Assembly (NCBI RefSeq): GCF_031846485.1
Contig: NZ_JAVRHQ010000001.1
Location: forward strand, 248,001 to 312,000
DNA: 64,000 bases
Direction of reading: 5' to 3'
Source: Autumnicola tepida
GTDB taxonomy: Bacteria > Bacteroidota > Bacteroidia > Flavobacteriales > Flavobacteriaceae
The position numbers and the translations under genes are program-made. Of the stretch, positions 17,059 through 26,086 are shown one piece after another; the first letter of the stretch is position 1, and every line of letters begins with the position of its first letter. The notes under the pieces are model-generated. The model made no database searches, was not told where the DNA came from, and saw only the letters and a program-made list of their open reading frames with translations.

Positions 17059-19908
17059 TTAAGCTTCAGCATATTCCTCGGTGGGTGGGCAGGTGCACAT
17101 TAAATTCCTGTCGCCAAATGCCTCATCTACACGCCTAACGCTTGGCCAGAACTTGTTTTCCCTAACATACTCCAGGGGATAGGCTGCCTTTTCCCTGTTG
17201 TAAGGAAGGTTCCATTCATCTGAAGTAAGCATTTGCAAAGTATGCGGTGCATTTTTAAGGACGTTATTTTCATCTTCGGCAGAGGTTTCTCCGATTTCCT
17301 TTCTAATAGAAATAAGCGCTTCACAAAAACGGTCCAGCTCGGCCTTACTTTCGCTTTCGGTAGGTTCAATCATCACCGTTCCCGCTACGGGAAACGAAAC
17401 GGTTGGGGCATGAAAACCATAATCTATAAGCCTTTTTGCGATATCTGTAACTTCAATCCCGTTTACTTTAAAAGGGCGGCAGTCAATAATCATTTCGTGG
17501 GCAGCCCTTCCTCTTTCTCCGGAATAAAGGGTCTTATAATGTTCATTTAGACGCTCTTTTAAATAATTGGCGTTCAAAATAGCATATTCTGTTGCTTTCC
17601 GGATTCCTTTTGTTCCCAGCATCCGTATATAACCATAGGAGATCAGGCAAACTAAAGCCGACCCCCATGGAGCGGAAGAAATTGCCCCGATGGCTTTTTC
17701 TCCGCCTGTTTTTATCACAGGATTGCCGGGCAAAAATGGCTTTAACTGTTCGGCAACGCAAATTGGGCCAACACCGGGCCCGCCGCCACCATGTGGAATG
17801 GCAAAGGTTTTATGCAGGTTCAAATGGCAAACATCGGCACCTATAGCTCCAGGGTTTGTTAGCCCAACCTGGGCATTCATATTTGCCCCGTCCATATAAA
17901 CCTGTCCTCCGTTATCATGGATAATATCGGTGATTTCCTTAATAGCCGATTCAAACACCCCGTGGGTGGAAGGGTAGGTAACCATTAAAGCTGCCAAATT
18001 ATCTTTATGTTTGATAGCTTTCTCCCTAAGGTCTTCCACATCTATATTTCCGTTTTCTGATGCTTTGGTCACGATTACTTTCATTCCCGCCATTACTGCG
18101 GAAGCAGGATTGGTGCCGTGGGCCGAAGACGGAATAAGGCAAATATCGCGATGGCCTTCGCCTCTAGACTCCTGGTAAGCTCTTATTACCATTAACCCGG
18201 CATATTCTCCCTGCGCGCCGGAATTTGGCTGAAGGGAAGTTGCCGAAAATCCAGTGATCTCGGTAAGGTATTCTTCCAGTCTTTTTAATACAACCTGGTA
18301 ACCTTCGGCCTGTTCTACCGGTGCAAAAGGGTGGATGTTCCCCCATTGCGGATTGCTGAGCGGAAGCATTTCTGAAGCCGCATTCAGCTTCATGGTGCAG
18401 CTTCCCAGCGAAATCATGCTGTGGTTTAAGGATAAATCTTTGCGCTCCAGTTTTTTGATATAACGCATTAATTCCGTTTCTGAACGGTAAGAGTTGAAAA
18501 CCTCATGCGTTAGAAATTCTTTTTTACGCTGAATCTCCGTTGGGATTACCGTGTTTTGAAGAAGCTCCTTCAGAGGTTCAGCCTCTTTTCCGGCAACTTT
18601 GGCGAAAACCGCGATAATATCATTAACATCTTCAAGGGAGGTCGCTTCATTTATAGCAATAGAAACAGTTTCTGTATCGGGATAATAGAAGTTGATCTCA
18701 TTTTCTTCTGCTATTTTCTTAACAGCTTCAGCTTTGGCCTTAACCTGAATAGTATCGAAATAAACCGAATTTACCTGTTCAAAACCTAACTTTACCAGTT
18801 CAGCAGAAAGATTGGTCGCTGAATAATGTACGGTATCAGCAATATATTGTAGACCTTCCGGGCCATGATATACTGCATACATTCCAGCCATAACTGCAAG
18901 TAAAACCTGTGCAGTACAGATGTTTGAAGTGGCTTTGTCTCGTTTTATATGCTGCTCCCGCGTTTGCAGGGCCATTCTAAGGGCGTTATTGCCATCGACG
19001 TCTTTGGTTACCCCAATAATTCTTCCCGGCAGGTTTCTTTTGTATTCTTCTTTGGTGGCAAAATATGCTGCATGCGGGCCACCATATCCTAATGGAATTC
19101 CAAAACGCTGCGTGGTGCCTACAACAACATCTACTCCTAATTCCCCCGGGGCCTGGAGTTTAACGAGGCTAAGAATATCGGCAGCTACGGCTACTTTTAT
19201 TTCAGCTTCTTTACAATTGGCAATAAATGAGGAGTAATTATGTACTTCCCCAAATTTTCCAGGATATTGTAGAAGCACTCCAAAAAAGTCCGAAGAGAAA
19301 TCAAAGTTTTTATGCTCCCCAATTACCAGCTCGATACCCAGGAAATCTGCCCTTGTACTTAAAAGGGAAATGGTTTGAGGCAGGGTTTCTTCAGAAACAA
19401 AGAATTTATTAATATTTTCTTTCTTTTGCTTTCTGTCCCGAACTGCATGCAATAAAGCCATAGCTTCTGCCGCCGCGGTAGATTCATCCAGGAGTGAGGC
19501 ATTGGCAATTTCCATCCCGGTAAGGTCACTCACCATGGTTTGAAAGTTGAGTAAAGCTTCAAGGCGGCCCTGCGCGATTTCAGCTTGGTAAGGGGTATAA
19601 GCAGTATACCACCCCGGATTTTCCAAAATATTACGCTGGATTACCGCCGGTAATATTGCCTGGTGATAGCCTAAGCCAATATAGCTCTTGAAAACCTTGT
19701 TTTTAGCAGAGAGTTTTCCAATATGTTCCGCATACTGGTTTTCACTCAGTGCCACAGGAAGGTTTAGGGGAGATTTAAGCCGAATATCGTCTGGAATGGT
19801 TTCGTAGATCAACTGTTCAAGAGAATCTACCCCTATGGTTTGCAACATTTCTTTTAGTTCGCTTTCCCTGGGGCCAATATGGCGCAGTGCAAAAGAATCT
19901 GTCCTCAT
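17059..19908 (-). CDS. gcvP: glycine dehydrogenase (decarboxylating), P protein of the glycine cleavage system
   Basis: PLP enzyme that decarboxylates glycine and passes the aminomethyl group to the lipoyl H protein. The 949-residue product is the single-chain type in which both halves (GcvPA-like and GcvPB-like) are fused. The N-terminal half has AYTPYQAEIAQGRLEALLNF and the C-terminal half carries the PLP lysine in HLNLHKTFAIPHGGGGPGVG. gcvT and gcvH are not adjacent, as is common in flavobacteria. Monocistronic, with its own terminator. Confidence 0.97.
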   Translation of the reverse strand: MRTDSFALRHIGPRESELKEMLQTIGVDSLEQLIYETIPDDIRLKSPLNLPVALSENQYAEHIGKLSAKNKVFKSYIGLGYHQAILPAVIQRNILENPGWYTAYTPYQAEIAQGRLEALLNFQTMVSDLTGMEIANASLLDESTAAAEAMALLHAVRDRKQKKENINKFFVSEETLPQTISLLSTRADFLGIELVIGEHKNFDFSSDFFGVLLQYPGKFGEVHNYSSFIANCKEAEIKVAVAADILSLVKLQAPGELGVDVVVGTTQRFGIPLGYGGPHAAYFATKEEYKRNLPGRIIGVTKDVDGNNALRMALQTREQHIKRDKATSNICTAQVLLAVMAGMYAVYHGPEGLQYIADTVHYSATNLSAELVKLGFEQVNSVYFDTIQVKAKAEAVKKIAEENEINFYYPDTETVSIAINEATSLEDVNDIIAVFAKVAGKEAEPLKELLQNTVIPTEIQRKKEFLTHEVFNSYRSETELMRYIKKLERKDLSLNHSMISLGSCTMKLNAASEMLPLSNPQWGNIHPFAPVEQAEGYQVVLKRLEEYLTEITGFSATSLQPNSGAQGEYAGLMVIRAYQESRGEGHRDICLIPSSAHGTNPASAVMAGMKVIVTKASENGNIDVEDLREKAIKHKDNLAALMVTYPSTHGVFESAIKEITDIIHDNGGQVYMDGANMNAQVGLTNPGAIGADVCHLNLHKTFAIPHGGGGPGVGPICVAEQLKPFLPGNPVIKTGGEKAIGAISSAPWGSALVCLISYGYIRMLGTKGIRKATEYAILNANYLKERLNEHYKTLYSGERGRAAHEMIIDCRPFKVNGIEVTDIAKRLIDYGFHAPTVSFPVAGTVMIEPTESESKAELDRFCEALISIRKEIGETSAEDENNVLKNAPHTLQMLTSDEWNLPYNREKAAYPLEYVRENKFWPSVRRVDEAFGDRNLMCTCPPTEEYAEA

Positions 19909-20029
19909 TAAAATACTGTTGTGTTTTGAGCTGCGAAATTACATATTTTAAATGTAAAATAGCCTGATTTAAAGGCGAGCAGTTGTTAAGATTTTATGCA
20001 AGTCTAAATGAAGAAAAACCGCTGCTGGA

Positions 20030-20067
20030 ATTTAATAAAAAATACTTTCCCGGGGGAGAAAGTATTT
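20030..20067 (-). terminator. terminator-like hairpin upstream of gcvP, no parent gene visible
   Basis: Perfect 10-bp stem AAATACTTTC / GAAAGTATTT with an 8-nt GC-rich loop; on the minus strand it runs into TTTTTTATT. Nothing annotated on the minus strand leads into it, so it may end a small RNA made from about 20070-20300 or attenuate gcvP transcription starting upstream. Confidence 0.6.
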
Positions 20068-20268
20068 AAAAACTAGAATGGTTAATAGATGTTACTTTTG
20101 TTATATATACGCAAGACAGCGGAATTTAGTTTTCGATTTCGGAATAAAATAGATGTAGCGTAAATAATAATCTTTGAAATGTTACTTAATTACCCCAATC
20201 TTACAGGATTAAATACGGTTTTGTAAGAATTATATAGTCACAGAGGTTTTTATTACTGCCGTTGTAAG

Positions 20269-20301
20269 TTGCACATTTGCCCTGCTGAAGCTTTAACTTT
20301 G
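20269..20301 (+). promoter_or_regulatory. Bacteroidota promoter of the UbiA-like gene
   Basis: TTG (20269-20271), 22-nt spacer, TAACTTTG (20294-20301). Transcription would begin only a few bases before the ATG at 20314, giving a nearly leaderless mRNA. Confidence 0.65.
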
Positions 20302-20313
20302 TATTTTTACTAA

Positions 20314-21138
20314 ATGAATCTATTGAAAAATTTATTAGACCTGTACATTAACAGTAGTATTCATGTGGCTTTGGCAGTGGTTTCTTTGAGCCTGGTAAGT
20401 TTTTTCAAATTTCAGATCTCTCCTGATTATGATTTGCTGCTTTTTATCTTCTTCGGGAGCATTACCGGTTATAACTTTGTAAAGTATGCGGGAATAGCAA
20501 AATTGCACCACCTTAGCCTTACCCGAAATCTTCGATTTATCCAGGTTTTTTCTCTGGTTTGTTTTCTTGGGGCGGGATATTTTGTTCTGCAACAGTCCTG
20601 GCAAATATTAATACTTTCGGGAGTTTTAGGAATATTTACCTTGCTGTATGCGGTGCCATTCTGGAAAGGGAAAGCAAATTTAAGGAGTTTAAACGGGACA
20701 AAAGTCTTTGTGATCGCCGTGGTCTGGGCTGGAACCAGTGTGCTGCTGCCACTTCATAAGTTATATAATTTGGAAAACAGGGACGTGTTAATTGAATTTT
20801 TTCAGCGCTTCCTGCTGGTAATAGTACTCATGCTTCCCTTTGAAATCAGGGACCTGAAATTTGATACCTTGCAACTGGGGACGATCCCGCAGCGTGTGGG
20901 ATTTGGTAAAACGAAAATCCTGGGATACGTCTTGTTGCTGCTGGTAATTCTTGCTGAAGTTTTTAAAGAAAGGTTTTTACTAACCAACTTTATTTCCCTG
21001 GTTCTTGTTTCCCTGGTCTCAGGAACATTTCTTTACAAAACCAGAATAGATCAACAGCCATATTTCGCGTCTTTTTGGGTAGAGGCAATTCCAGTAATGT
21101 GGCTGGGAATAACCGTTGTGGTTATAAATCTTTTTTAG
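20314..21138 (+). CDS. polytopic membrane protein, UbiA-prenyltransferase-like
   Basis: 274 residues with seven to eight hydrophobic helices. Organisation and the loop LPFEIRDLKFDTLQLGTIP resemble the second Asp-rich site of UbiA prenyltransferases. The first site is degenerate: GYNFVKY stands where NDxxD-type residues are expected. It may therefore be a diverged UbiA relative without normal prenyl diphosphate chemistry. It is convergent with the anti-sigma gene and overlaps its end by 17 bases. I would not assign a substrate. Confidence 0.6.
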   Translation: MNLLKNLLDLYINSSIHVALAVVSLSLVSFFKFQISPDYDLLLFIFFGSITGYNFVKYAGIAKLHHLSLTRNLRFIQVFSLVCFLGAGYFVLQQSWQILILSGVLGIFTLLYAVPFWKGKANLRSLNGTKVFVIAVVWAGTSVLLPLHKLYNLENRDVLIEFFQRFLLVIVLMLPFEIRDLKFDTLQLGTIPQRVGFGKTKILGYVLLLLVILAEVFKERFLLTNFISLVLVSLVSGTFLYKTRIDQQPYFASFWVEAIPVMWLGITVVVINLF

Positions 21139-21388
21139 CCAGTTCTTCCCTTATTCTTTCTTTCCAGAGCTCTTTGTCTACTTTATTGCAGGTTTTTAAG
21201 TTGGATTTTTTTATCAATCTGGTAAGTTGGGTATTGCGGGCGGTATATTGCTTACAGCGCCGGCAGACGGCCAGGTGCATAAGCAATTTGATTTTATTTG
21301 CGCGGCTAAGTTCTTTATACTGCGCTTTATCGCAACAATTTTCTGCCTTGGAACAGTCAATAAGAAAAAAGAAATTTCTAAACATCAT
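21122..21388 (-). CDS. small zinc-finger anti-sigma factor
   Basis: 88-residue soluble protein with a ZAS-type motif: HLAVCRRC (His-x3-Cys-x2-Cys) preceded by further cysteines (CSKAENCC). No transmembrane helix, so it should act in the cytoplasm rather than as a membrane anti-sigma. The start is ATG 21388, whose first base is the last base of the sigma gene stop codon (TAATG overlap); a longer frame from 21451 would run through the sigma gene and is not credible. This coupling and the motif make it the likely regulator of the sigma factor encoded just before it. Confidence 0.82.
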   Translation of the reverse strand: MMFRNFFFLIDCSKAENCCDKAQYKELSRANKIKLLMHLAVCRRCKQYTARNTQLTRLIKKSNLKTCNKVDKELWKERIREELAKKDL

Positions 21389-21939
21389 TAAAACCAGTTT
21401 TTTTCCAGGCATGCAGCCATCGCCACCCGTGCTCTGTGAATAATCACCCACAGGTTAGACGGGGTTATATTAAACTCATTACAAATCACTTCAGTATCTG
21501 CACCATCAATAGTTTTCATTTTAAAGATCGCAGCCTGCTTTTCATTCAGCTGGTCCAGGCATTCCAAAATGGCCATTCCCAGTTCGGTGTTTTCCATTTC
21601 ATCTTCCGCATTACGGTCTGAGGCGTCTGCCACCTGCTCTTCCAGCCATTCTCCATCGCTATATTCATCAGAATAATTTATATGGACTTCAGCCTTCCCT
21701 TTTTTGGAATTTATACGGCGGTAATAATCTATAATTTTTCTTTTAAGTATTGAAATGAGCCAGGTGCGTTCACTGGCTTCTCCTTTGAAGTTCTTTTTAG
21801 ATTTTAGCCCGGCAAGAAAAGTTTCAGAAATAAGATCATTGGCAATCTCACGATCATTTACCCGAACAATCGTGTAATTAAAGAGATAATCGGAATATTT
21901 GTCTACCCATTTGGTGGGGTCTAGGCTGTGCGCTGGCAT
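21388..21939 (-). CDS. RNA polymerase ECF-type sigma factor
   Basis: 183-residue alternative sigma factor. Region 2 covers WVDKYSDYLFNYTIVRV to ETFLAGLKS and RTWLISILKRKIIDYYR; region 4 covers LNEKQAAIFKMKTIDG and the helix-turn-helix EFNITPSNLWVIIHRARVAM. The start is ATG 21939 (MPAHSLDPTKWVDKY); the alternative TTG at 21966 lies inside the -7 element TATTTTTG. Translationally coupled to a zinc anti-sigma. The inducing signal and regulon are unknown. Confidence 0.88.
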   Translation of the reverse strand: MPAHSLDPTKWVDKYSDYLFNYTIVRVNDREIANDLISETFLAGLKSKKNFKGEASERTWLISILKRKIIDYYRRINSKKGKAEVHINYSDEYSDGEWLEEQVADASDRNAEDEMENTELGMAILECLDQLNEKQAAIFKMKTIDGADTEVICNEFNITPSNLWVIIHRARVAMAACLEKNWF

Positions 21940-21963
21940 GATCTTTAGCTGAATGTCTTCATC

Positions 21964-21971
21964 CAAAAATA
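21964..21971 (-). promoter_or_regulatory. -7 element of the sigma/anti-sigma operon
   Basis: TATTTTTG on the minus strand, exact TAnnTTTG, 24 bases before ATG 21939. It excludes the TTG at 21966 as start. Confidence 0.55.
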
Positions 21972-22072
21972 GAAAAAGATAGCATCAAATGAGTTATAAA
22001 AATGATAAGATTAAAAGTAATCGGCCAAGTTCCATTTTAATCTGAAAATCAGCCGATTTTCTATTTTGCATC

Positions 22073-24106
22073 CTAGTTTGGAATTAATCCTGCCCTTTTC
22101 AACAGTGCGTCAGGTTGAGGCTCTTTTCCGCGGAATCTTTTATAGAGTTCCATTGGATGTTCTGTACCTCCCCGTGAAAGTATATTTTCCCTGAACTTAT
22201 TGGCGACTTCCCGGCTGAAGATTCCCTGTTCCTGAAAATATTCGAAGGTATCAGCATCCAGGACCTCTGCCCATTTATAGGAATAATATCCAGCAGAATA
22301 CCCACCCTGGAAAATATGGGAAAAAGATGTGCTCATGCAATTTTCAGGCACATCCGGATACAACCTTGTAGGTTCAAAAGCTTTATCTTCATGCGCCTTA
22401 ACATCTGTAATCCCGGTGGGGTCTATTCCATGCCAGCTTAGATCTAGCATTCCAAAGCTTAGTTGTCTCAAGGTAGCCATTCCTTCATGAAAATTAGCCG
22501 ATTCTTTTATCTTTCCTACCAGTTCCATAGGAATGTCTTCTCCGGTCTTGTAATGTTTGGCAAATAACTGTAAAGCCTCTTTTTCGTAACACCAGTTTTC
22601 CAGCACCTGGCTTGGCAGTTCCACAAAATCCCAGTACACATTTGCTCCTGAAAGGCTTGGGTAAGTAGTATTGGCTAGCATTCCATGTAAGGCATGCCCA
22701 AACTCATGGAAGAGCGTGGTTACTTCGTTAAAGGTGAGTAAAGAAGGTTCTGTTTTAGAGGGTTTGGTGAAATTACAAACTATAGAAATATGCGGCCTTT
22801 CGTTTTTGCCATTTTCTATGGCTTGCTGTTTGTAAATAGTCATCCACGCGCCATTGCGCTTACCTTCCCTCGGATGGAAATCGGCATAAAAAAGTGCAAC
22901 TTCTTCATCATATTCATCGGTAACCCTGTACGTTTTTACATCGGGATGATATTTATCCACATCAAAAACTTCATTAAAGCTAAGGCCGTAAAGTTTGTTA
23001 GCGACAAGAAAAACACCTTCAATTACATTTTGGAGTTTAAAATAAGGCTTCAGTTTTTCATCATTCAGGTTAAAAATTTCCTGTTTTAATTTTTCTCCAT
23101 AATATGCCGCATCCCATTTTTCAAGATTGTTGATCTTGTCCAGTTTTTTGGCGAAATTTTCCAGTTCGGCAAATTCTCTTTCCGCAGCGGGTTTTGCCTT
23201 TTCCAGAAGTTCATTTAGAAAATCATTTACCTTTTCAGGCGTTTCGGCCATTCGCTGTTCCAGCACAAAATGCGCGTGGGTTTTAAAACCTAACAAGTTT
23301 GCCCTTTGATGTCTCAATTTGGCAATTTTCAGCACATTTTCCTGGTTATCCAGCTCATCACCATGAAAACCTTTAGCTCCAAAGGCAATGGCCATTTTTT
23401 TTCGGAGCTCCCTGTTTTCAATATATTTCATGAAAGGGATATAACTGGGGTATTGCAGTGTAAAGATCCAGCCTTCTTTCCCTTTATCTTCCGCTGTAGA
23501 TTTTGCTTCTTCCCTAAAACTTTCAGGCAGGCCTTTCAGGTCTTCTTCATCGGTAATATGGAGCTCGAATTTATTAGTTTCCTCCAGGACGTTTTCCCCA
23601 AATTTTAAGCTTAAGGAAGACAGCTGCTTATCGATTTTCCTTAATTCCTGCTGTTTTTCTTCAGGTAAATTGGCGCCGTTCCTGGAGAAGGCTTTATATT
23701 TTTTCTCCAGTAGAGTCTTTTCTTCAACCCCTAAATCGAGGTTTTCCTGCTCCTGAAAAACCTTTTTCACCCTTTCAAATAGAGCTTTATTAAGGATGGT
23801 ATCGTTCTTAAATTCGGTAAGTAACGGGGAAACTTCCTGGGCGATTTGCTGGATTTCCTTATTGGTTTCCGCAGAGTTTAAATTGAAGAAAATGCTGGTT
23901 ACCCTGTCCAGCTGTTTTCCTGCAAAATCAAGGGCTGCGACAGTGTTTTCGAAGGTTGGTGTTTCTTTAGAACCGGCAATCTCATCTATTTCTTTCCTGG
24001 CTTTTTTTATGGCTTCCAGGATTGCAGGTTTGTAATGTTTGGTTTCAATTTTTGAAAAGGGAGCCTCATCAAAAGTTTCCAAAAGAGGGTTATATGTGGG
24101 TTGCAT
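22073..24106 (-). CDS. M3 family oligopeptidase (dipeptidyl carboxypeptidase / oligopeptidase A type)
   Basis: Thimet-type zinc oligopeptidase that degrades short peptides. In 677 residues the HExxH site is TLFHEFGHALHGML (about residue 455) with the distal Glu in GANVYWDFVELPSQVLENW. HGIDPTGI and SFSHIFQGGYSAGYYSYKWAE form the substrate pocket found in Dcp/PrlC. No signal peptide, so cytosolic. Dcp and OpdA cannot be told apart by eye. It stands alone on the minus strand. Confidence 0.92.
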   Translation of the reverse strand: MQPTYNPLLETFDEAPFSKIETKHYKPAILEAIKKARKEIDEIAGSKETPTFENTVAALDFAGKQLDRVTSIFFNLNSAETNKEIQQIAQEVSPLLTEFKNDTILNKALFERVKKVFQEQENLDLGVEEKTLLEKKYKAFSRNGANLPEEKQQELRKIDKQLSSLSLKFGENVLEETNKFELHITDEEDLKGLPESFREEAKSTAEDKGKEGWIFTLQYPSYIPFMKYIENRELRKKMAIAFGAKGFHGDELDNQENVLKIAKLRHQRANLLGFKTHAHFVLEQRMAETPEKVNDFLNELLEKAKPAAEREFAELENFAKKLDKINNLEKWDAAYYGEKLKQEIFNLNDEKLKPYFKLQNVIEGVFLVANKLYGLSFNEVFDVDKYHPDVKTYRVTDEYDEEVALFYADFHPREGKRNGAWMTIYKQQAIENGKNERPHISIVCNFTKPSKTEPSLLTFNEVTTLFHEFGHALHGMLANTTYPSLSGANVYWDFVELPSQVLENWCYEKEALQLFAKHYKTGEDIPMELVGKIKESANFHEGMATLRQLSFGMLDLSWHGIDPTGITDVKAHEDKAFEPTRLYPDVPENCMSTSFSHIFQGGYSAGYYSYKWAEVLDADTFEYFQEQGIFSREVANKFRENILSRGGTEHPMELYKRFRGKEPQPDALLKRAGLIPN

Positions 24107-24291
24107 AATTTTCGTTTATTAATGTTATTGATATTTATTATAATGTAAAAAGTAGCTTTTGGGACTTTTTTAACTATATTTACACCTTGAACAAAACATT
24201 TAAAGTGTAGTTAATTTTAAGTTGTGGATTAATATATTTAGAATGGTTAATAAATAGGATTTACAAATTGAAAAGGAAGTTAACTACTCCG

Positions 24292-24314
24292 CAAGCCGCA
24301 TTTTATGCGGCTTG
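24292..24314. terminator. strong hairpin directly after purE
   Basis: Perfect 9-bp stem CAAGCCGCA / TGCGGCTTG with a 5-nt loop, 2 bases beyond the purE stop. On the minus strand, where purE ends, no T-tract follows; the T-rich side is on the plus strand. It is probably the 3' end of the purKE transcript, by protection rather than intrinsic termination. Confidence 0.5.
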
Positions 24315-24316
24315 TT

Positions 24317-24802
24317 TCATTTTTGTACCTTTTTAGAACCTTCTATTACTTTCTCTTTAAGCCCTTCTTTATAAACCAATATTTTATCCAGTACGCATTT
24401 ATCTGAACACCCAATAATCTGCGCGGCGAGAATGCCCGCATTTTTTGCCCCGTCCAGCGCTACTGTGGCTACCGGAACTCCGCCGGGCATTTGCAGTATA
24501 GATAAGACCGAATCCCATCCATCTATGGAATTTCTGGATTTTACGGGAACCCCAATAACCGGAAGCGGAGAGAGGGAAGCAATCATGCCGGGTAAATGGG
24601 CGGCGCCACCAGCTCCGGCAATAATCACCTGTATATCCCTGGTGTGTGCGTTTTTGCCGTAATCAAACAATTTTTCGGGGGTGCGGTGGGCAGAAACAAT
24701 ATCAACTTCCACTTCAATATCAAAACCTTTCAGGATGTCGATTGCCTCCTGCATCACCGGCAGATCGCTGGTGCTGCCCATAATTACTGCTACTTTTCCC
24801 AT
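24317..24802 (-). CDS. purE: N5-carboxyaminoimidazole ribonucleotide mutase
   Basis: Converts N5-CAIR to CAIR in purine synthesis. 161 residues with the class I motifs GSTSDLPVM (substrate phosphate loop), SAHRTPE (catalytic His) and AGAGGAAHLPGM. It begins 1 base after purK, the enzyme that makes its substrate, which confirms the class I pathway. Confidence 0.96.
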   Translation of the reverse strand: MGKVAVIMGSTSDLPVMQEAIDILKGFDIEVEVDIVSAHRTPEKLFDYGKNAHTRDIQVIIAGAGGAAHLPGMIASLSPLPVIGVPVKSRNSIDGWDSVLSILQMPGGVPVATVALDGAKNAGILAAQIIGCSDKCVLDKILVYKEGLKEKVIEGSKKVQK

Positions 24803-24803
24803 T

Positions 24804-25964
24804 TTATTTTTTTGAAATTACTTTAATTGAATTTTTTACTTCTTCAGCTATCTTCCTGGCTTCAGAAATTTCCCGGTTTACAATAGTTACATGTCCCATT
24901 TTTCTAAAAGGCCTGGTGATCTTTTTTCCGTAGATGTGAGGCGTCACGCCTTTCATGGACATTATTTTTTCAATATTTTCATAAACCACCTCTCCTTCAT
25001 GATTTTCATCTCCTACAAGATTCACCATAATTCCGCCAAGCTTGCTTTCCGTTTTTCCCAATGGAAGGTCCAGGATGGCCCTAATATGTTGCTCAAACTG
25101 GTTGGTATAGCTGGCTTCAATACTATAGTGCCCGCTGTTATGTGGCCTTGGGGCAACCTCGTTAACCAAAATATCATCTTCTTTGGTCTGGAACATTTCT
25201 ACGGCAAGTAATCCTACATGCTTAAAAGCTTCGGAAACTTTTTTGGCCAGGTTTCTTGCTTTTTCAGCTACTTCGGAATCTATCCTGGCGGGGCAAATCA
25301 CGTATTCCACCTGGTTGGCGGTAGGATGAAATTCCATTTCTACCACCGGATAGGTTTTAACTTCGCCTGAAGGATTTCGCGCCACAATTACGGCCAGCTC
25401 ATTCTTAAAAGGGATCATTTCTTCCGCGATACATTCGGCGTCTTGAATTTCTTCTAAATCTGATTTAGCTTTTATCACGGCCACCCCTTTCCCGTCATAA
25501 CCTCCGGTAGTGCTTTTCCATACAAAAGGGAAAGTTCTTTTTCCTTCTTCAATAGCCTTTATAAGTTCTTCTTTACTGCCGAAAATTTCAAAGCCGGCAG
25601 TAGGAATTTGATGGTCCAGGTAAAATTTCTTCTGAACTCCCTTATTCTGAATTTTTTCCAGGGTTTCTGCCGAAGGATAAGTTTTAATACCTTCTTCTTT
25701 TAACTTCCTAAGGGCATCCACATTTACGCCCTCAATTTCAAAAGTAAGCACATCTACTTTTCTCCCAAAATTAAGAACCGTCTCATAATCCATAAGATCA
25801 CCCTGTTCAAAATAATTGCAGGAGATCCTGCACGGGGCTTCAGGATTGGGGTCTATAACGTGGGTTTGTATATCGAGCTTCCGGGTTTCATAAAGCATCA
25901 TTTTTCCCAGCTGTCCCCCGCCAAGAATGCCTAATTTGAAATCTGAAGAAAAATAATTGAGCAT
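24804..25964 (-). CDS. purK: N5-carboxyaminoimidazole ribonucleotide synthase
   Basis: ATP-grasp ligase that carboxylates AIR with bicarbonate. ILGGGQLGKMML opens the N-terminal fold; WKSTTGGYDGKGV is the ATP-grasp loop; NEVAPRPHNSGHYSIEA is the C-terminal metal/nucleotide site. The start is ATG 25964 (MLNYFSSDFKLGIL, 386 residues). The longer frame opens at TTG 25985, which lies inside the -7 element. Co-transcribed with purE. Confidence 0.95.
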   Translation of the reverse strand: MLNYFSSDFKLGILGGGQLGKMMLYETRKLDIQTHVIDPNPEAPCRISCNYFEQGDLMDYETVLNFGRKVDVLTFEIEGVNVDALRKLKEEGIKTYPSAETLEKIQNKGVQKKFYLDHQIPTAGFEIFGSKEELIKAIEEGKRTFPFVWKSTTGGYDGKGVAVIKAKSDLEEIQDAECIAEEMIPFKNELAVIVARNPSGEVKTYPVVEMEFHPTANQVEYVICPARIDSEVAEKARNLAKKVSEAFKHVGLLAVEMFQTKEDDILVNEVAPRPHNSGHYSIEASYTNQFEQHIRAILDLPLGKTESKLGGIMVNLVGDENHEGEVVYENIEKIMSMKGVTPHIYGKKITRPFRKMGHVTIVNREISEARKIAEEVKNSIKVISKK

Positions 25965-25982
25965 ATATATTTCAGGTTTAAG

Positions 25983-25990
25983 CAAAAATA
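25983..25990 (-). promoter_or_regulatory. -7 element of purK-purE
   Basis: TATTTTTG on the minus strand, exact TAnnTTTG, 18 bases from ATG 25964. Confidence 0.55.
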
Positions 25991-26056
25991 AATTTTTAAG
26001 GTGGAAACAGCCACTTATTCTGTATAAATCTGATAGGGTGGGTAATTGAGAATCCT

Positions 26057-26064
26057 TATCTTTG
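26057..26064 (+). promoter_or_regulatory. -7 element of hpt-adk
   Basis: TATCTTTG, exact TAnnTTTG, 22 bases before the TTG start of hpt. No good -33 box. Confidence 0.55.
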
Positions 26065-26086
26065 CCTCTTTAAAATTTTTGATGTT

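Larger units (their letters stand above)
19909..20313. other. 405-bp intergenic region between divergent gcvP and the UbiA-like gene
   Basis: Contains a minus-strand terminator-like hairpin (20030-20067) about 120 bases upstream of the gcvP start and the promoter of the next plus-strand gene at its right end. No open frame, tRNA-like cloverleaf or known riboswitch fold is apparent. A glycine riboswitch, which could be expected ahead of gcvP, is not recognisable here. Confidence 0.6.

Noticed and set aside
19909..20313. Glycine riboswitch upstream of gcvP
   Set aside because: No paired aptamer core could be recognised; only one hairpin with a T-run on the minus strand is clear.
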